DNA of 64,000 nucleotides from Ureibacillus acetophenoni (GCF_900220965.1 NZ_OBQC01000006.1:62001-126000); one strand, 5' to 3'; shown: positions 44,525-53,278, numbered from the stretch's first letter. A program made the numbers and translations. The notes: generated by a model from the sequence alone, not told the origin.

Positions 44525-45232
44525 TTAACATATACATGTCTTTCTTTTGACCCCTAATTTATCTTTCGCTTCTACCTTTTGAATATAATCTACTGCAAGA
44601 GGTACTTTACAAGCGGTATTTCCAACATCTACATGCACCTTACCAATAGATTCAGCAACTTGTTTTGCTTCCTCAGTTAACTCTGGAACATATGCGCCTA
44701 CGGATATGACAAAGCCATTCATAACGTAACGTACACGATTTCGCTCCTGATGGACTGTATTTTTCACTTGATCCAATAATTCTTTTATTTCATTTATATC
44801 TAGTTCATCGTCAGGAGTAATTGATAGATAGTTTGAGTAAGCACTCCAACCACATACTGCAATCATTTCTTCCTCTGATTTCATCCATTCCCTAGCTAGT
44901 TCTAAAGCATAATTACTTTCCGCTGCCACTTGTGCAACTGTATATTCAGCAGCCATATACCAATACGCTTTTTTAGCCCAATCTTGTAGTGTCTCCTTTG
45001 TAATAAGCTTAGGATTTACCGACAGACCCGCTAGATACATTGCGTCATGATTGCCTGAGTCATACAATTGTAACGCTAATTCGTGATCCTTCTTTACAAA
45101 CTTAACTAACTTCTTCAAATCACCAATCTTCACGCCAAAATAAGGCTCTTTAACTCCGTGATTTAAGTAAACTTGTTTCGTTTGTTCTGAACCTAATTCT
45201 TCTAACTTTTTCATAATTTCTTCGTATGTCAT
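44525..45232 (-). CDS. DNA alkylation repair protein, AlkD-like
   Basis: A 235-residue all-helical HEAT-like repeat protein of the AlkC/AlkD family, which removes alkylated bases from DNA without base flipping. Recognisable parts are GVKIGDLKKLVKFVKKDHEL, WYMAAEYTVAQVAAESNYAL and CGWSAYSNYLSI. It ends KRKTCIC. AAAGGATGG precedes the ATG. It belongs to the shorter, less-studied branch, so glycosylase activity is an assumption. It is a single gene. Confidence 0.85.
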   Translation of the reverse strand: MTYEEIMKKLEELGSEQTKQVYLNHGVKEPYFGVKIGDLKKLVKFVKKDHELALQLYDSGNHDAMYLAGLSVNPKLITKETLQDWAKKAYWYMAAEYTVAQVAAESNYALELAREWMKSEEEMIAVCGWSAYSNYLSITPDDELDINEIKELLDQVKNTVHQERNRVRYVMNGFVISVGAYVPELTEEAKQVAESIGKVHVDVGNTACKVPLAVDYIQKVEAKDKLGVKRKTCIC

Positions 45233-45289
45233 AGTACCATCCTTTCACGCACTTCAATAATTAATCAATACATTTTTTCACTAATAGTT

Positions 45290-45754
45290 TCAATTAATAT
45301 CCCCTAAATAAACAGGTGATCTTTCACCATGATAATGATTAATAATAAACTTTTTTATTTCTTTTGGATAAATTCTGTATTGTAGCAACTCTTCTATAGG
45401 TACCCACTCAATTCCTATTTGATGACTATCAGGATGATTAGGAATTATCTTGGCATCAAATTCATTTACTAAATTACAAGTAAAATAGAACTCCACTTGA
45501 TGAACATGTGCATCTTCCTCTGCATATTCATGGTTTCTTCCTATGTATTCACGTAAAAAAAGTAAATCTCCAACCTCAACTTGTTGCCCTACTTCTTCGA
45601 TACATTCTCTTATTACCGCATCTTGAAGATTTTCTCCCATCTCTTGTCCACCACCTGGAAAAAGATAAAAAGCACCTTCATTATCTAGATTTTTAGTTAA
45701 TAATACTTTGCCATCTTTAAAGATGACAGCCTTAGCAGAGTTTCGAATAGCCAT
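45290..45754 (-). CDS. NUDIX hydrolase
   Basis: A 154-residue NUDIX enzyme. The box is GGGQEMGENLQDAVIREC followed by IEEVGQ, and a later insertion carries the HEYAEEDAHVHQVEFYF strand. The ATG at 45754 is chosen for an AGGAG upstream; a GTG at 45772 gives six extra residues. Substrate unknown. It is a single gene, divergent from the nucleoid-associated protein gene. Confidence 0.88.
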   Translation of the reverse strand: MAIRNSAKAVIFKDGKVLLTKNLDNEGAFYLFPGGGQEMGENLQDAVIRECIEEVGQQVEVGDLLFLREYIGRNHEYAEEDAHVHQVEFYFTCNLVNEFDAKIIPNHPDSHQIGIEWVPIEELLQYRIYPKEIKKFIINHYHGERSPVYLGDIN

Positions 45755-45916
45755 CTTTCTCCTACCTTCCACTAGTTATCTATTTGTTAGTTCTGCTCAA
45801 ATAGACTGTAATCCTTTTAAATTATTGAACTATTTACCATCAAAAATTCAATGAAAAAGTAGGTTTGTATATGATATGGTATACATTCAGGTAAAAATAG
45901 ATTTGAAGGTGAAATT

Positions 45917-46924
45917 ATGATCGATGTTAGTGAGAGTAGATTAGTAAAGTACGTAATGCATCATGTAGGTGACCAACTCGTTTTAAATGACGAGGCTTTT
46001 ACACAACCGGAAATATTATTACAAGCTGCTTTTACACAGTTAGCATTTCATAAAATAGATTGGGACCAACAATACGAATTCTTCCATGAAACTGATCTTG
46101 GATTAAATGAAGTTTATACTTATGTTAACTCTATATTTGACCAGGAAGACAGTTTTTTAGAACAATCAAAAAATATAGCAACACACTTAAACAGTTCTTC
46201 AGGACACCCAGGTATTAAAAGTGGTGAGCTATTTATCGGTTTATTTGACAATTGTATAATGACGACTGGTTCAACGAAAAAAGTATTAGCTATCGTTAAA
46301 ATTGAAGATAAAGAAATCTTCTTAGATGTAAAAAGCGGCGAAGATAAAGTCACTGTAGATGGAATAGACGGCATTAATGTTAAGAAAGCGAATAACATGG
46401 CTTTAGTCGTTGATATGGGTGCTGACGAACCACCATTAGTCTTTATTAAAACAAAGAAAAAAGAAGATGTTGTTTACTGGCAAGAAAGATTTTTAAAAAT
46501 TAAAGTAGCAGATGAATATTATTACAATACGAATTTAGCTCTTTCAGAAGTTAAGAAATATATTCTAAAAGAAGACAATTTTTCGAACCCTGAAAAATTA
46601 GATCTTTTAAACAAAACGCTCGATTATTTTAGAAATGAAGAAGAATTTCATGCATCAAACTATATTGATACGGTTTTTGAAAAAGCTGATGAAGCACAGA
46701 AAGACATTATTGTGAATACGGTTAAGCCCTATGAAACAGTTATTTCTGAAAGTGCCATTATTAAAGCTGAGAAAAGTTATAAACGTAAAATTAAACTCGA
46801 TTCAAATATTGAAATTCAAGTGAATGTTCATAACATCGAACAAATGAATGAATTAATTGAAGTCGGTTATGATGAAGAAACGAATCGTAAGTTTTATAAA
46901 ATTTATTTCGAGGAAGAAGTTTAG
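45917..46924 (+). CDS. Nucleoid-associated protein (NdpA/YejK-like family)
   Basis: A 335-residue protein that fits the 37-kDa nucleoid-associated family (PF04245): start ESRLVKYVMHHVGDQLVLND, the central GELFIGLFDNCIMTTGSTKKV and KSGEDKVTVDGIDG, and a C-terminal strand-rich end. The family binds DNA; E. coli YejK is the reference. Members in Firmicutes are less studied. AAGGTGA precedes the ATG. It stands alone. Confidence 0.75.
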   Translation: MIDVSESRLVKYVMHHVGDQLVLNDEAFTQPEILLQAAFTQLAFHKIDWDQQYEFFHETDLGLNEVYTYVNSIFDQEDSFLEQSKNIATHLNSSSGHPGIKSGELFIGLFDNCIMTTGSTKKVLAIVKIEDKEIFLDVKSGEDKVTVDGIDGINVKKANNMALVVDMGADEPPLVFIKTKKKEDVVYWQERFLKIKVADEYYYNTNLALSEVKKYILKEDNFSNPEKLDLLNKTLDYFRNEEEFHASNYIDTVFEKADEAQKDIIVNTVKPYETVISESAIIKAEKSYKRKIKLDSNIEIQVNVHNIEQMNELIEVGYDEETNRKFYKIYFEEEV

Positions 46925-46936
46925 TGTTATTACCGC

Positions 46937-46975
46937 AAAAGCCAATTACCTTATATTCATGGTAATTGGCTTTTG
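46937..46975 (+). terminator. Terminator of the nucleoid-associated protein gene
   Basis: Ten-bp perfect stem GCCAATTACC/GGTAATTGGC with TTTT, between convergent genes. Confidence 0.88.
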
Positions 46976-46977
46976 TA

Positions 46978-47343
46978 TTAGTCGATCCTTTGAATCATCT
47001 CTACACGGTTGCCAAATGGGTCACGGAATTCGAAACGGTCAAAACCTGGGATTGGTACAGCTTCAAGGACTTTTATGTCTTCTTGTGACAATCGGTTTCT
47101 CCAAAATTCTATATCTTCTACTTCGTATGCAACATGCGCTTTCGTAGTTAGTCGATCAAATCCATCTTCCGTTCCGATATGTACATCCCTGTCTCCAACG
47201 TTTATCCAAAATCCACCGCGCCCTTTTAGCGAATCTGGCTTTTCAACTTCTTGTAAACCTAAAACTTCACAATAAAACCTTTTCCCCTCTTCTTCAGTTC
47301 CTTTAGGAATCGTAATTTGAACGTGATGTATCCCTTTAATCAT
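46978..47343 (-). CDS. VOC (glyoxalase-fold) family protein
   Basis: A 121-residue VOC protein: MIKGIHHVQITIPKGTEEEG, FYCEVLGLQEV, GGFWINVGDRDVHIG and the closing FRDPFGNRVEMIQ with its Glu metal ligand. His ligands lie in the HHVQI strand. GGGG precedes the ATG. Possible glyoxalase or dioxygenase activity; substrate unknown. Convergent with the nucleoid-associated protein gene. Confidence 0.85.
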   Translation of the reverse strand: MIKGIHHVQITIPKGTEEEGKRFYCEVLGLQEVEKPDSLKGRGGFWINVGDRDVHIGTEDGFDRLTTKAHVAYEVEDIEFWRNRLSQEDIKVLEAVPIPGFDRFEFRDPFGNRVEMIQRID

Positions 47344-47525
47344 TTCTTCCCCACTCCTGTAAATTCAAATTCGACAGAAAAATCCTCTATTCAAGAAATG
47401 TATTCAACAGATATATCATATTTTCCTTTTAAATGAACTATAAATGAATCTAAATAAATTTAGTAAAATAAAGCGAATAATTCACATTCCGATATGACAC
47501 ATTACATATAGGAGGTGTGATAAAA

Positions 47526-47771
47526 ATGGCAAACATCATTGGTGTTGAACAATCATTATCAAACGTAGAAGCTGCATTAAAAGCAAAAGGGTACGAAGTG
47601 AAACAACTTCGTAACGAAGAAGATGCGAAAAATTGTGCCGCATGCGTTATTACAGGGCAAGATGAAAACGTGATGGGAATCAGCAACGTTGTAACAGAAG
47701 GTTCTGTTATTAATGCTCACGGTTTATCTGCCGATGAAGTAGTAGATCGTGTGGAAAAACTGTTAAATTAA
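47526..47771 (+). CDS. ykuS: UPF0180 family protein, YkuS-like
   Basis: An 81-residue protein that matches the UPF0180 (YkuS) family in length and layout: [37 protein letters not shown] and [16 protein letters not shown]. Function unknown; widely kept in Bacillales. GGAGGTG lies eight bases upstream of the ATG at 47526. Confidence 0.9.
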   Translation: MANIIGVEQSLSNVEAALKAKGYEVKQLRNEEDAKNCAACVITGQDENVMGISNVVTEGSVINAHGLSADEVVDRVEKLLN

Positions 47772-47780
47772 TATTTAATA

Positions 47781-47830
47781 AATGCTGTCATAAAAATCGT
47801 GATCGGTTTCTATGGCAGCATTTTTTATTT
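47781..47830. terminator. Terminator between ykuS and the PAP2 gene
   Basis: Stem AATGCTG/CAGCATT with a T-run on the plus strand, between convergent genes. Confidence 0.8.
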
Positions 47831-48475
47831 CTATAATTTCACTCTTTTTGTTAGAAAATTGTATATCCATATGACCATCGCTAACCAGAACCCACTTGCA
47901 AAATATCCAGCAATAACATCACTTGGATAATGAACACCGAGATAAATTCGACTCATCCCGATCATCAATATGAATAGAATACCAATTAGAATAGATGCTG
48001 CTCTCCCCCAAGGATTTGTTATATGTTTCGAAAATACATAAGTCACTATTCCATAAAAAGCCACCGCGTTCATGGCGTGTCCACTTGGAAAACTAAATCC
48101 TCCAATTTCTATTAGGCGATTCAAATCTGGTCGTTCACGGTGGAAAAACTCTTTCAAAAGTCGATTCAACATACGTGCACCTAAAAAAGCAATAGGAAGT
48201 AAAATAAGTTCTAATCGTTGTTTAAAGAAAGCATAATGGAAGATAAGCAAGACAATACCAATTATAAATATAACTTTAGAAGATCCTATTTCGGTAAAAA
48301 ATATCATAATGGTTGTTAAAGTAGGATTTTCTAACCCTTGAATAATTGCTATAATGACACTATCAAAAGCTAAATTATCATACCTACTAATAATAAATGC
48401 CATTAAACCGAATCCTATTAGAGACCCAAAACTAATTAAAAGTAGCAGTAGATGTTGAACCCTGTTGTTGTTCAT
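47831..48475 (-). CDS. PAP2 family membrane phosphatase
   Basis: A 214-residue membrane protein with six hydrophobic segments and the three PAP2 motifs: KEFFHRERP, SFPSGHAMN and SRIYLGVHYPSDV. The active site faces outward. Substrates in this group are undecaprenyl pyrophosphate or phosphatidylglycerol phosphate; which one applies is unknown. The ATG at 48475 has AAGGAG nine bases upstream; a GTG at 48496 would place that site inside the gene. Confidence 0.9.
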   Translation of the reverse strand: MNNNRVQHLLLLLISFGSLIGFGLMAFIISRYDNLAFDSVIIAIIQGLENPTLTTIMIFFTEIGSSKVIFIIGIVLLIFHYAFFKQRLELILLPIAFLGARMLNRLLKEFFHRERPDLNRLIEIGGFSFPSGHAMNAVAFYGIVTYVFSKHITNPWGRAASILIGILFILMIGMSRIYLGVHYPSDVIAGYFASGFWLAMVIWIYNFLTKRVKL

Positions 48476-48595
48476 TAGACCATTCTCCTTAGACACACTA
48501 TTCTTATCTTAATATTATAGAAGTGCCACGAAATAATACTTCGGGCACGAAGAAAGTTTGGTGTTGTCTATTGTGAATATAATTAAACAGCTATA

Positions 48596-48988
48596 TTATT
48601 TACTTCCTAAGAGTTGATTCAAACGCTCTTCCTCTAAATTTTTGTCTAGATATTCATATAACCCTAGTAAGTTTCCCCAAGGATCTTCAAAGGTACACCA
48701 TTTTACGGGAACACCTTCTTTATAATGGATTTCAAATGGACCAATCGGTAATTCTTTCAGTAGTCGTTCTCTCTCTTCTCCAAGATCTCTCACGCCAAAG
48801 CGTAACGGACCACTGCCTTCAGTTGGAGTCCCTTCAGCAACTTGCAACCAACAACCTGGAGTTACTTCCCACTCAATGAAACCTTCATGAGGAATGAAAT
48901 CAGGCTCTCTTTTTAATAATGTTTGATACCATTGTTTCCCTTTTTGGAAATCATTCACTCGAATTTGAATCGTCATTTCAAAAAACAT
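48596..48988 (-). CDS. VOC (glyoxalase-fold) family protein
   Basis: A 130-residue VOC protein with MTIQIRVNDFQKGKQWYQTL at the start and CTFEDPWGNLLGLYEYLDK at the end. GGAGG seven bases upstream selects the ATG at 48988 over that at 48994. It has no clear His ligand in the first strand, so an enzymatic role is uncertain; a binding role is possible. Confidence 0.82.
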   Translation of the reverse strand: MFFEMTIQIRVNDFQKGKQWYQTLLKREPDFIPHEGFIEWEVTPGCWLQVAEGTPTEGSGPLRFGVRDLGEERERLLKELPIGPFEIHYKEGVPVKWCTFEDPWGNLLGLYEYLDKNLEEERLNQLLGSK

Positions 48989-49127
48989 ATACATTCCTCC
49001 AAACGATATTAATTACTATTATCTTCTTTTTCGTTTTAGGATTTCCTTTAATTTATAGGCATTGATTAGGAAAATATTATGAATTGCATTTATAATTGGA
49101 AAGGATAAATGAATGGAGGTAGTATTC

Positions 49128-49490
49128 ATGATAAAACAAATTGCTACTGTTGCAGTTTATGTAGAAGATCAACAAAAAGCAAAAACATTTTGGACAGAAA
49201 AAGTGGGATTTAAAGTTGTTGCAGAACATCCAATGGGGCCAAATGCAACTTGGTTAGAAGTAGCACCTAAAGGGGCAGAAAGTCGTTTAGTTCTTTACCC
49301 TAAAGCGATGATGAAGGGCTCTGAAAATATGAAGGCTTCTATTGTTTTCCAAAGTGAAGACGTTAAGGGTACATATGAAAAGATGAAAGCCAATGGCGTA
49401 GAATTTTTAGGCGAACTTCAAGAGATGCAGTTCGGCTCATTTGTACAATTTAAAGATGAAGACGAAAATACATTTTTATTAAAAGGTTAA
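49128..49490 (+). CDS. VOC (glyoxalase-fold) family protein
   Basis: A 120-residue VOC protein similar to the YraH/GloA-like group: MIKQIATVAVYVEDQQKAKT, FWTEKVGFKVVAEHPMG and FVQFKDEDENTFLLKG. The ATG at 49128 has GGAGG eight bases upstream. It is divergent from the VOC gene at 48596-48988. Substrate unknown. Confidence 0.84.
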   Translation: MIKQIATVAVYVEDQQKAKTFWTEKVGFKVVAEHPMGPNATWLEVAPKGAESRLVLYPKAMMKGSENMKASIVFQSEDVKGTYEKMKANGVEFLGELQEMQFGSFVQFKDEDENTFLLKG

Positions 49491-49495
49491 AAAAG

Positions 49496-49530
49496 GAAGA
49501 TCTATAGAAAATATCCTTTCTATAGATCTC
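49496..49530. terminator. Hairpin between the VOC and HAD genes
   Basis: Perfect 13-bp stem AGATCTATAGAAA and its complement between convergent genes. Confidence 0.75.
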
Positions 49531-49537
49531 CCTGAGT

Positions 49538-50173
49538 TCATTTATTTGCTGCGTTCAATAAATTTCGAGTAATTTCTTCAGGTTTATGCACTACAAATTT
49601 CGGATTTTCCTTCTCAACTAAATCAAAACCATCAATGCCCCAGCTCACCCACATAAAAGGGATACTTACTTTGTTACAAGCTTGAATATCTCTTAATTCG
49701 TCGCCCACATAGAGTATTTGATCCGGACTTACTTTGTTTTGTTTCATAAACTTTTTTAGTACAGTATCTTTGCCGAAAATTCTGCTAGAAGTTAAGACTT
49801 CACTTACCAAATCTACCCCTTCCTGCTTTAGAAGTAGTTCAATATTTTCCTTTGCATTGGATGACACAACAACGATTTTGTATCCTTTAGCAGTTAGATC
49901 ATTCAGCATGTCTTTTATACCATCAAAGAGTTTGACTTCCTTAATATTTTCCTTAAAGAAGCGATACACTTTTGGCATAATGATAGGTAATTTATACATC
50001 GGGAAATTGTATTCTCTCGCTCTTTGTGAAAGAGACATATGTTTAGTAGCAATGACACCCTCAACGTCAATCGGATCATAACGATATTTTGGAGCAAATA
50101 AATTCCACGCTTTTATAAAAACATCTGTGGAATCCGCAAGTGTTCCATCAAAGTCAAAAACAATATATTTCAA
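49538..50173 (-). CDS. HAD family phosphatase (PGP-like)
   Basis: A 211-residue HAD phosphatase. Motif I is FDFDGTLADST, motif II is VVVSSNAKEN and the final motif is ILYVGDELRDIQACNK. The order and the helical cap resemble phosphoglycolate-phosphatase-like enzymes. The start is TTG at 50173 because GGAGGA lies seven bases upstream; extension to 50236 would add 21 residues before the catalytic strand. Substrate unknown. Confidence 0.87.
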   Translation of the reverse strand: MKYIVFDFDGTLADSTDVFIKAWNLFAPKYRYDPIDVEGVIATKHMSLSQRAREYNFPMYKLPIIMPKVYRFFKENIKEVKLFDGIKDMLNDLTAKGYKIVVVSSNAKENIELLLKQEGVDLVSEVLTSSRIFGKDTVLKKFMKQNKVSPDQILYVGDELRDIQACNKVSIPFMWVSWGIDGFDLVEKENPKFVVHKPEEITRNLLNAANK

Positions 50174-50274
50174 GTCTAGTTCCTCCAGAAAATCAAATTC
50201 ATATTTTCTAGTGTAATGAATGGGGCCGGTAAACACAAAAATTCTCTCTATGTATTTGATATTTGACTTTATTT

Positions 50275-50306
50275 AAAAAAACGCTAATCTCCTACGATCA
50301 GCGCTA
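50275..50306 (-). terminator. Terminator of the tmrB-like gene
   Basis: Stem CGCTGATC/GATTAGCG with seven T on the minus strand. It belongs to the recurring terminator family described in the findings. Confidence 0.75.
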
Positions 50307-50325
50307 GATAAATAATTTATTAAGT

Positions 50326-50862
50326 TTACTTGTGTGTTGCGGGAAGTAGTTTTATTCCTACGATTTCAGCTATTTTTTCTACTACTTCTGATATCGATAG
50401 TTGCTCAGTATTAATTTGTGGCTGGAATCTTTCATTGGTTAATCCTTGTAAGCAACGATCAATTTGTTGAGAAGCCCATGAATTTATTTCTTCCCCTCGA
50501 TTTAATAATCGATGAGCTATCGTATCTTTAGATGCCGAAAGGACAAAATGATTTACAGTGATTCCGTCATTTCTAAGCTTTCCAATCAACTCATCAAAAT
50601 ACTGTGGACTTACAATAGTCATTGGCACAATCAAAACACCATCGTACTCCCGGTTTAGATATTTTAAAAAACTATAATTCCCTTCACGCCAAACCTCGTA
50701 ATCTTGAAAATCAGCTTTTTTTATCTCATTTGGGAAAACCCATCTTGTTGTTTGACCAAGTATTTCAGGATCATATACAAAGGATTTCGGAATTCTTCTA
50801 TGTAACTCATTAGCCGTTTCAGTTTTCCCAGCGCCAAAGGCTCCATTTAACCAAATAATCAA
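50326..50862 (-). CDS. tmrB: TmrB-like P-loop protein (tunicamycin resistance type)
   Basis: A 178-residue protein with strong similarity to B. subtilis TmrB, recalled from the N-terminus: MIIWLNGAFGAGKTETANEL, VYDPEILG, VPMTIVSPQYFDELIGKLR and SWASQQIDRCLQGL. Walker A is GAFGAGKT. TmrB is an ATP-binding membrane-associated protein that gives tunicamycin resistance. This copy is shorter and lacks the C-terminal amphipathic tail, so the same function is not certain. The start is TTG at 50862, with AGAGGTG upstream. Confidence 0.85.
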   Translation of the reverse strand: MIIWLNGAFGAGKTETANELHRRIPKSFVYDPEILGQTTRWVFPNEIKKADFQDYEVWREGNYSFLKYLNREYDGVLIVPMTIVSPQYFDELIGKLRNDGITVNHFVLSASKDTIAHRLLNRGEEINSWASQQIDRCLQGLTNERFQPQINTEQLSISEVVEKIAEIVGIKLLPATHK

Positions 50863-50904
50863 TCAAAACACCTCTAATTAAAATTTAGAAAATATACAAA
50901 GAAG

Positions 50905-51120
50905 TTATTAGAAAAAATTGACCACTTATTAGACAATTCACAGAAGTTATTAGACAAAATCAAAATTTTATTAGACATTCCCATGAAAGTTGCCCCCCGA
51001 GAAGAAGTTATTAGACAAATCGGAACACTTATTAGACAATCCACGGGAGTTATTAGAAAAAGTTAAGGCATTATTAGAAATTCCACTTTAAAGTAGCTCC
51101 TCACGCTGAGGATATTAGAA
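50905..51120. repeat. Helically phased direct-word array (TTATTAGAC)
   Basis: Nine copies of TTATTAGAC or TTATTAGAA (the last is ATATTAGAA) begin at 50905, 50926, 50947, 50968, 51008, 51029, 51050, 51071 and 51112. Steps are 21, 21, 21, 40, 21, 21, 21 and 41 bp. The 12-bp spacers have unrelated sequences. It lies 3' of a GNAT gene and fills the 300-bp gap. Confidence 0.88.
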
Positions 51121-51161
51121 AGAATCTGCCACTTACTGGGGAATTGTACATATTTAAATGG

Positions 51162-51686
51162 TTAATAAGGAACATCATTGATTTTAATTGGTGTCGTTAA
51201 ACCTGATTCCCAATCGCTACGAATAGCACCGTAAACAACACAATCTGAAGCAGTTCCATCTTCATTTTCCCAAGCACTTCGCAGGTACCCTTCTTTTACA
51301 AAACCTGCCTTAGTAAAACACTTTCTCATTCCGAAATTATCAAATCTCGTATAGCCCTCTATACGAATTTTATTTTTATCTCCAAATAAATAGTCTTTTA
51401 ACCAAATAATTGTTTTAGTTCCGTATCCTTTTCCCCTATCATTTTGATCAAAACGCATATCAAAATTAGGAATTGAGTCACTTATATCATTTATGATGAT
51501 GATCCCGATCCTAGTACCATTGTCGATGATCCAATATGTTTCCCTATCATTTTGATAGTACCCTTTTTGATAATTTTCACGAACTGATTCTTCTTTAATA
51601 ATTTGTTTTCCGTGAAATTCCCATTGGTTCTTCGTTAGTAGTTCTACCAAATCATCGATTTCATCTTGAAATAACTTAAATTCCAC
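51162..51686 (-). CDS. GNAT acetyltransferase (RimJ/RimL-like)
   Basis: A 174-residue GNAT protein: FDMRFDQNDRGKGYGTKTII, RIEGYTRFDNFGMRKCFTKA and GYLRSAWENEDGTASDCVVY. This layout resembles RimJ/RimL-type and antibiotic-modifying acetyltransferases. The start is GTG with AGGGGG seven bases upstream. Acceptor unknown. Confidence 0.88.
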   Translation of the reverse strand: MEFKLFQDEIDDLVELLTKNQWEFHGKQIIKEESVRENYQKGYYQNDRETYWIIDNGTRIGIIIINDISDSIPNFDMRFDQNDRGKGYGTKTIIWLKDYLFGDKNKIRIEGYTRFDNFGMRKCFTKAGFVKEGYLRSAWENEDGTASDCVVYGAIRSDWESGLTTPIKINDVPY

Positions 51687-51721
51687 TTTAATTCCCCCTC
51701 CACTACAATTAATTCAACAAA

Positions 51722-51756
51722 AAAAGCACCAATCCTTTTTTTGGATTGACGCTAAA
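51722..51756 (-). terminator. Terminator of the small membrane protein gene
   Basis: Stem AGCGTCAATCC/GGATTGGTGCT with a long T-run on the minus strand, after the stop codon at 51770. Confidence 0.82.
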
Positions 51757-51769
51757 GGATATCAATTAT

Positions 51770-52144
51770 TTAGTTAAATAATGTAGAACGGGCTTCTACA
51801 TATTTTGTTAAACAATCAACGATAAAGAAAATCGTGACATAGAAAATTCCAATCACAAGCGCTACTAGTATAAGACTTCCATCAAAGATTGTAAATAGGA
51901 ATACACATATAAGTGCGCAAACTAAATGTTTAAAATATGAAAGTAAAAGAGCATCACTTTTACTATAGTGCTCAATTGCTAAAGAAGATAGGACACCACC
52001 TACAAAAAGAATAGGTACTGTTACTAAACTGACTGCTAATCCGATATAAAGATTGTACCCTGTACCAAATTCAAATAGAAGCGGTGCGATAAAAAAACCA
52101 ATGACGGATGTTATGAATGCTGCGTATAATTTTCTTGAAAGCAT
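51770..52144 (-). CDS. Small integral membrane protein, possibly UPF0715
   Basis: A 124-residue protein with four membrane helices: FITSVIGFFIAPLLFEF, then LYIGLAVSLVTVPILFVGGV, LVCALICVFLFTIF and LVALVIGIFYVTIFFIV. The layout reminds me of the UPF0715 membrane proteins of B. subtilis (YwlA, YoaG), but I cannot confirm it. The ATG at 52144 has GAGGGGG upstream; a longer frame would overlap the upstream kinase gene. Function unknown. Confidence 0.7.
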   Translation of the reverse strand: MLSRKLYAAFITSVIGFFIAPLLFEFGTGYNLYIGLAVSLVTVPILFVGGVLSSLAIEHYSKSDALLLSYFKHLVCALICVFLFTIFDGSLILVALVIGIFYVTIFFIVDCLTKYVEARSTLFN

Positions 52145-52166
52145 TTCTTTCCCCCTCAAATCCAGA

Positions 52167-52934
52167 TTAGAAGAATTCATATAACCCCTCATTAAATTTA
52201 TGTTCTTCATTAGTTACCTTGTATCGAGTATAACCAGTATAGAAAGCCTTTATAAATTCTTCATTGTTAATAAACTTTCTAATTGCTAAAGATACATCAT
52301 ATCGAGGATCGCCAACCGTCATACCTGATACATCTATGAACATACTAGCTACTCCATCAATAACGAGTACATTGTCTGTTGTACAGTCACCGTGTATCAT
52401 TGTTTGTTTCACAGGTTCCGGAATTGTTTTCTTTAGTTGAATTAATAATTCCTCTGTACCGTCTACATCACCAATTTTTAAATAGTGTTCTGCAGTTTTC
52501 AACTGATAGTCAAGCCAATCATCTTCCGTGCTTAACTCATGAATTAGTTTTGTTTCATGTAATTGATGCAATAATTGCCCAAAACTTTGCAATAGTAATT
52601 TCTTTTCCTCTATATTATTCGCTTTTTTCAATGCAGTTGTTAATGAAATTCCATTTTCAAAAGACATAATTACGTGATCACTATCCTGATCCTCTATATA
52701 ACCATAATATTTCGGAACAGGAATGTTATTCTCGTTTTTTAAAATCTTTAATACTTCAGATTCTTGCTTTAACCATTCTCTATATCTCTCTTTAAACGAA
52801 CTTTTCAACAAATAAGTTCCTTCGTAGGTTTCAATTTTACGAACTTCGGAAGTGCAACCTTGTTCTGCTAGCATAGTTATATCTTTAATTTCACCTATAA
52901 CATGCTCTATTTTTCTTCGAAAATTACTTTCCAT
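52167..52934 (-). CDS. APH-family phosphotransferase (kinase fold)
   Basis: A 255-residue aminoglycoside-phosphotransferase-fold protein. The N-lobe contains TYLLKSSFKERYREW with its ATP-binding Lys. The catalytic loop is MIHGDCTTDNVLV, and the metal-binding segment is FIDVSGMTVGDPRYD. Such enzymes phosphorylate antibiotics or small metabolites such as homoserine, choline or fructosamine; the substrate here is unknown. It is followed by a membrane protein gene after 22 bp. The ribosome binding site is weak (GTGAG). Confidence 0.85.
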   Translation of the reverse strand: MESNFRRKIEHVIGEIKDITMLAEQGCTSEVRKIETYEGTYLLKSSFKERYREWLKQESEVLKILKNENNIPVPKYYGYIEDQDSDHVIMSFENGISLTTALKKANNIEEKKLLLQSFGQLLHQLHETKLIHELSTEDDWLDYQLKTAEHYLKIGDVDGTEELLIQLKKTIPEPVKQTMIHGDCTTDNVLVIDGVASMFIDVSGMTVGDPRYDVSLAIRKFINNEEFIKAFYTGYTRYKVTNEEHKFNEGLYEFF

Positions 52935-52992
52935 TTCTCACACTACTTTCGCATGTAAACGTTTTCTTCATGATAATAAAATGTTCAACATA

Positions 52993-53025
52993 AAAAGCAT
53001 TAATCCTTCTTAGATTAACACTTTT
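52993..53025 (-). terminator. Terminator of the small coiled-coil gene
   Basis: Stem AGTGTTAATC/GGATTAATGCT with TTTTT on the minus strand; a member of the recurring terminator family. Confidence 0.75.
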
Positions 53026-53078
53026 TCTTCATAAAAATTATTTTATTATTCATGCAACGAATATAGACCGCCACATGA

Positions 53079-53225
53079 TTAATTTTTAATCTTATTTATT
53101 TCTTCCCTTAGTTTTTTTATTTCTCGCGTTTGTTCTCTAATACTTTTATTAATACCGCGCATTAAATCATATATTGCGAGCAATAATGCAAAAAGTACAA
53201 TTACACCAACAATTATATACTCCAT
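53079..53225 (-). CDS. Small membrane protein with a coiled-coil tail
   Basis: A 48-residue protein: one membrane helix (YIIVGVIVLFALLLAIYDL) followed by a charged helix rich in Lys, Glu and Arg with heptad-like spacing (SIREQTREIKKLREEINKIK). GGGAGG eight bases upstream of the ATG at 53225 supports it. Function unknown; small proteins of this form often assemble with or anchor a larger partner. Confidence 0.75.
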   Translation of the reverse strand: MEYIIVGVIVLFALLLAIYDLMRGINKSIREQTREIKKLREEINKIKN

Positions 53226-53278
53226 CTTTTTATCCTCCCTTGAATCCATACAAATCAGTATAACAGTTATTCCCAACA

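Noticed and set aside
48522-48548. Hairpin GTGCC...GGCAC between the PAP2 and VOC genes
   Set aside because: Interrupted stem without a clear T-run on either strand; too weak to call as terminator.
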